This document shows, piece after piece, positions 13,290 to 14,681 of a stretch of DNA of 14,681 nt. The notes beneath the pieces are model-generated. The model did no database searches and was not told the origin of the DNA. It was given only the letters and a program-made list of their open reading frames with translations. Every line of letters starts with the position of its first letter. The stretch's first letter is position 1. A program made the translations under genes and the position numbers. The DNA is from Roseobacter sp. (GTDB lineage Bacteria; Pseudomonadota; Alphaproteobacteria; Rhodobacterales; Rhodobacteraceae), in assembly GCA_024636425.1 (NCBI GenBank), contig JAGXHB010000164.1, positions 1-14,681 of the forward strand, in the 5' to 3' direction.

Positions 13290-14305
13290 AAAATGCTCCC
13301 GAAATAAGCGGCATGCCACAGTGTCACCGCCTGTCGCGTCTCTGCTACATCATGCACCCGCACCATTTGAACCCCCTGAGAGATTCCTGCAAGCGCGACT
13401 GCGATCGAACCCGCCGTGCGGTCCTTGGGCTCGGGCGCGTCACCGAGTGTTCCGATGAAGCGCTTGCGCGACGCGCCCAGCAATATCGGCGTGCCAAGTC
13501 CATGAAACAGGCTGATCCGCGCAAGAAGTGCCAGATTATGCTCTTGAGTCTTGCCAAATCCGATGCCCGGATCGGCCAGGATGGCTGCACGCGGCAGACC
13601 GGCGGTTTCCAGCGCAGCGATCTGACGGTCAAGTGCGTCATAGACATCCAGCAGCACATTGTCATAGCGCGGATCAAGATGCATCGTTTCAGGATCCCCC
13701 TGCGCGTGCATCACACAAACCGGCACCTGGCGGTCTGCGCAAAACGGTGCAAGCTGAGGGTCGAAGGTAAAGCCCGACACATCGTTCACAAGATCCGCGC
13801 CCGCTGCGATGGCTGCCTGCGCGACAAGCGTTTTGCGCGTATCAACCGACAGGGGAAGCGTGACGCCAGCCGCGCGCAGTGCCGAAATCACCGGGGCGGT
13901 TCGGGCGATCTCTTCTTCGGTCGCAACGGTTTTCGCGCCGGGGCGGGTAGATTCGCCGCCGATATCTATGATGTCCGCACCGGCGGCATGCATCCTTTGG
14001 CCCGCCGCAATGGCGTCGCGGGTCGCGGTGTGGTCGCCGCCATCCGAAAAGCTGTCCGGGGTCGTGTTCAGGATGCCCATGATCCTTGGCCGGTCCAGCG
14101 ACAAGCGCGCGATTGCGGGTCGGGGGGCGCTCAGCCGGTCAAGGATTGCTGCGGGAATGTCATCCGCAGACACGATCCTTGGTGTCCCGCCGCGCGCAAG
14201 CGCCTCGGCTTGAGTGAACCAGCCCCAGCCCCCTGCCAAAGTCACTGCGCCCACGGGGCGGATGGGGCCGATCTGGACAAGCGGCCTGTAGTAAATCTGC
14301 GTCAT
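13286..14305 (-). CDS. folP: Dihydropteroate synthase
   Basis: A 339-aa enzyme that joins 4-aminobenzoate to hydroxymethyl-dihydropterin diphosphate in folate synthesis; it is the sulfonamide target. The TIM-barrel catalytic core runs from about residue 73 to the end. It shows MGILNTTPDSFSDGG (76-90, loop 1), IDIGGESTRPGA (113-124), VNDVSG (173-178), the pterin-binding DPGIGFGKT (245-253), and GASRKRFIG (277-285). The roughly 70-residue N-terminal extension (with the GGWGWF segment at 25-30) is absent from E. coli FolP but is, as I recall, usual in Rhodobacteraceae; its role is unknown. The gene lies 3 nt after the small hypothetical gene and overlaps glmM by 4 nt, so all three belong to one transcript. 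Confidence 0.97.
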   Translation of the reverse strand: MTQIYYRPLVQIGPIRPVGAVTLAGGWGWFTQAEALARGGTPRIVSADDIPAAILDRLSAPRPAIARLSLDRPRIMGILNTTPDSFSDGGDHTATRDAIAAGQRMHAAGADIIDIGGESTRPGAKTVATEEEIARTAPVISALRAAGVTLPLSVDTRKTLVAQAAIAAGADLVNDVSGFTFDPQLAPFCADRQVPVCVMHAQGDPETMHLDPRYDNVLLDVYDALDRQIAALETAGLPRAAILADPGIGFGKTQEHNLALLARISLFHGLGTPILLGASRKRFIGTLGDAPEPKDRTAGSIAVALAGISQGVQMVRVHDVAETRQAVTLWHAAYFGSIL

Positions 14306-14308
14306 CGG

Positions 14309-14632
14309 TCAAAGAATACTGTCGTTGGCAGACACCATCCGCAGCGGCACGGATGCATCAAGGGGCAGGTCCGCCCCGATCACCAGCATTTCGCTTGCAT
14401 CAAAGGTCGCGGCGAACCACGCCGCCAACGCCACGGCATCCCGGGGCTGCGCAGAGGGGGTATCGACTGCATCCAGGACGATTTTGGAGGGTGCCCAGAC
14501 ACAGGTTTGCCCATTTTTCATGGCCCAATCGAGTTCGGTGCGCGTCGCCACGACCACGCAGCGATCGTCCTTGGAGGCAAGAACCCATGCGTTCTGCTCG
14601 ATTGCCAGCAGGTCAATCCTGCGCTGTGCCAT
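14309..14632 (-). CDS. Conserved hypothetical protein upstream of folP
   Basis: A 107-aa soluble protein that I cannot place in a named family. It has no signal peptide or membrane segment. It begins with alternating short strands and helices (LLAIEQNAWVLASKDDRCVVV), holds a single CVWAPSKIVLDAV segment, and ends with an acidic/hydrophobic region (MLVIGADLPLD). It is tightly linked to folP (3-nt gap), which suggests co-expression with folate synthesis. The ATG at 14632 has no good ribosome binding site, and the same frame stays open to the right edge of the window. The true start may therefore lie upstream, or the gene may be read through from a preceding gene such as folB, which I cannot see. 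Confidence 0.7.
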   Translation of the reverse strand: MAQRRIDLLAIEQNAWVLASKDDRCVVVATRTELDWAMKNGQTCVWAPSKIVLDAVDTPSAQPRDAVALAAWFAATFDASEMLVIGADLPLDASVPLRMVSANDSIL

Positions 14633-14681
14633 CTTGTGAGAAACCTGCGGTGCTGCGGTATCAGAGGCACCGACACACAGA
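14633..14681 (-). other. Undetermined right edge
   Basis: The last 49 bases could hold the end of an upstream minus-strand gene. One frame stops with TGA at 14661-14663, and another runs on into the hypothetical gene without a stop. The piece is too short to recognise. Confidence 0.3.

Noticed and set aside
13290..13319. GTG start ten codons upstream of GlmM
   Set aside because: It lies inside folP; the family start with GGGAG spacing is at 13289.

Overview
The window reads as chromosomal core DNA of a Rhodobacteraceae (roseobacter-type) alphaproteobacterium. The evidence is the high GC content, the family-typical protein sequences (pyruvate carboxylase tail, DUF2244, GatB/YqeY next to carA, a long-form FolP, an alphaproteobacterial-style UbiH), and a perfect CtrA-type box. 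Gene order is dense, with 4-nt stop/start overlaps and convergent genes that almost touch. I see no insertion sequence, prophage, tRNA, rRNA or CRISPR array, and no stretch over 300 bases lacks a gene.

Layout: 1-259 is the biotinylated C-terminus of pyruvate carboxylase, closed by a strong terminator. Next come a DUF2244 membrane protein (+) and, convergent to it, a GatB/YqeY-domain protein (-). The YqeY gene is divergent from carA (+), the small subunit of carbamoyl-phosphate synthase. A 92-nt spacer carrying a TTAA-N7-TTAA CtrA box separates carA from a 631-aa membrane glycosyltransferase (+). That enzyme has an N-terminal MshEN/GspE-N domain with the tandem 24-residue c-di-GMP signature. 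Its stop codon overlaps that of a convergent FadR/VanR-type GntR regulator (-). The regulator is divergent from a HAD pyrimidine 5'-nucleotidase-like gene and a UbiH-type flavin hydroxylase (+).

On the minus strand follow a class V aminotransferase and two translationally coupled Lrp/AsnC regulators, divergent from ilvC (+). The regulators probably control amino-acid genes here: a TTTGTGCCAA motif sits just upstream of both the aminotransferase and the first lrp gene, and a dyad lies in front of ilvC. After the ilvC terminator there is a 56-aa single-span membrane protein (-), divergent from an EamA/DMT exporter (+) whose leader looks structured. The right end is a minus-strand cluster: a small hypothetical gene, folP (dihydropteroate synthase) and glmM (phosphoglucosamine mutase), ending in a terminator.

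Most of the window is ordinary housekeeping. The part most worth following up is the predicted CtrA-controlled, c-di-GMP-sensing glycan synthase at 2687-4645, which would join cell-cycle/lifestyle control to exopolysaccharide production. The assignment rests on motifs only.
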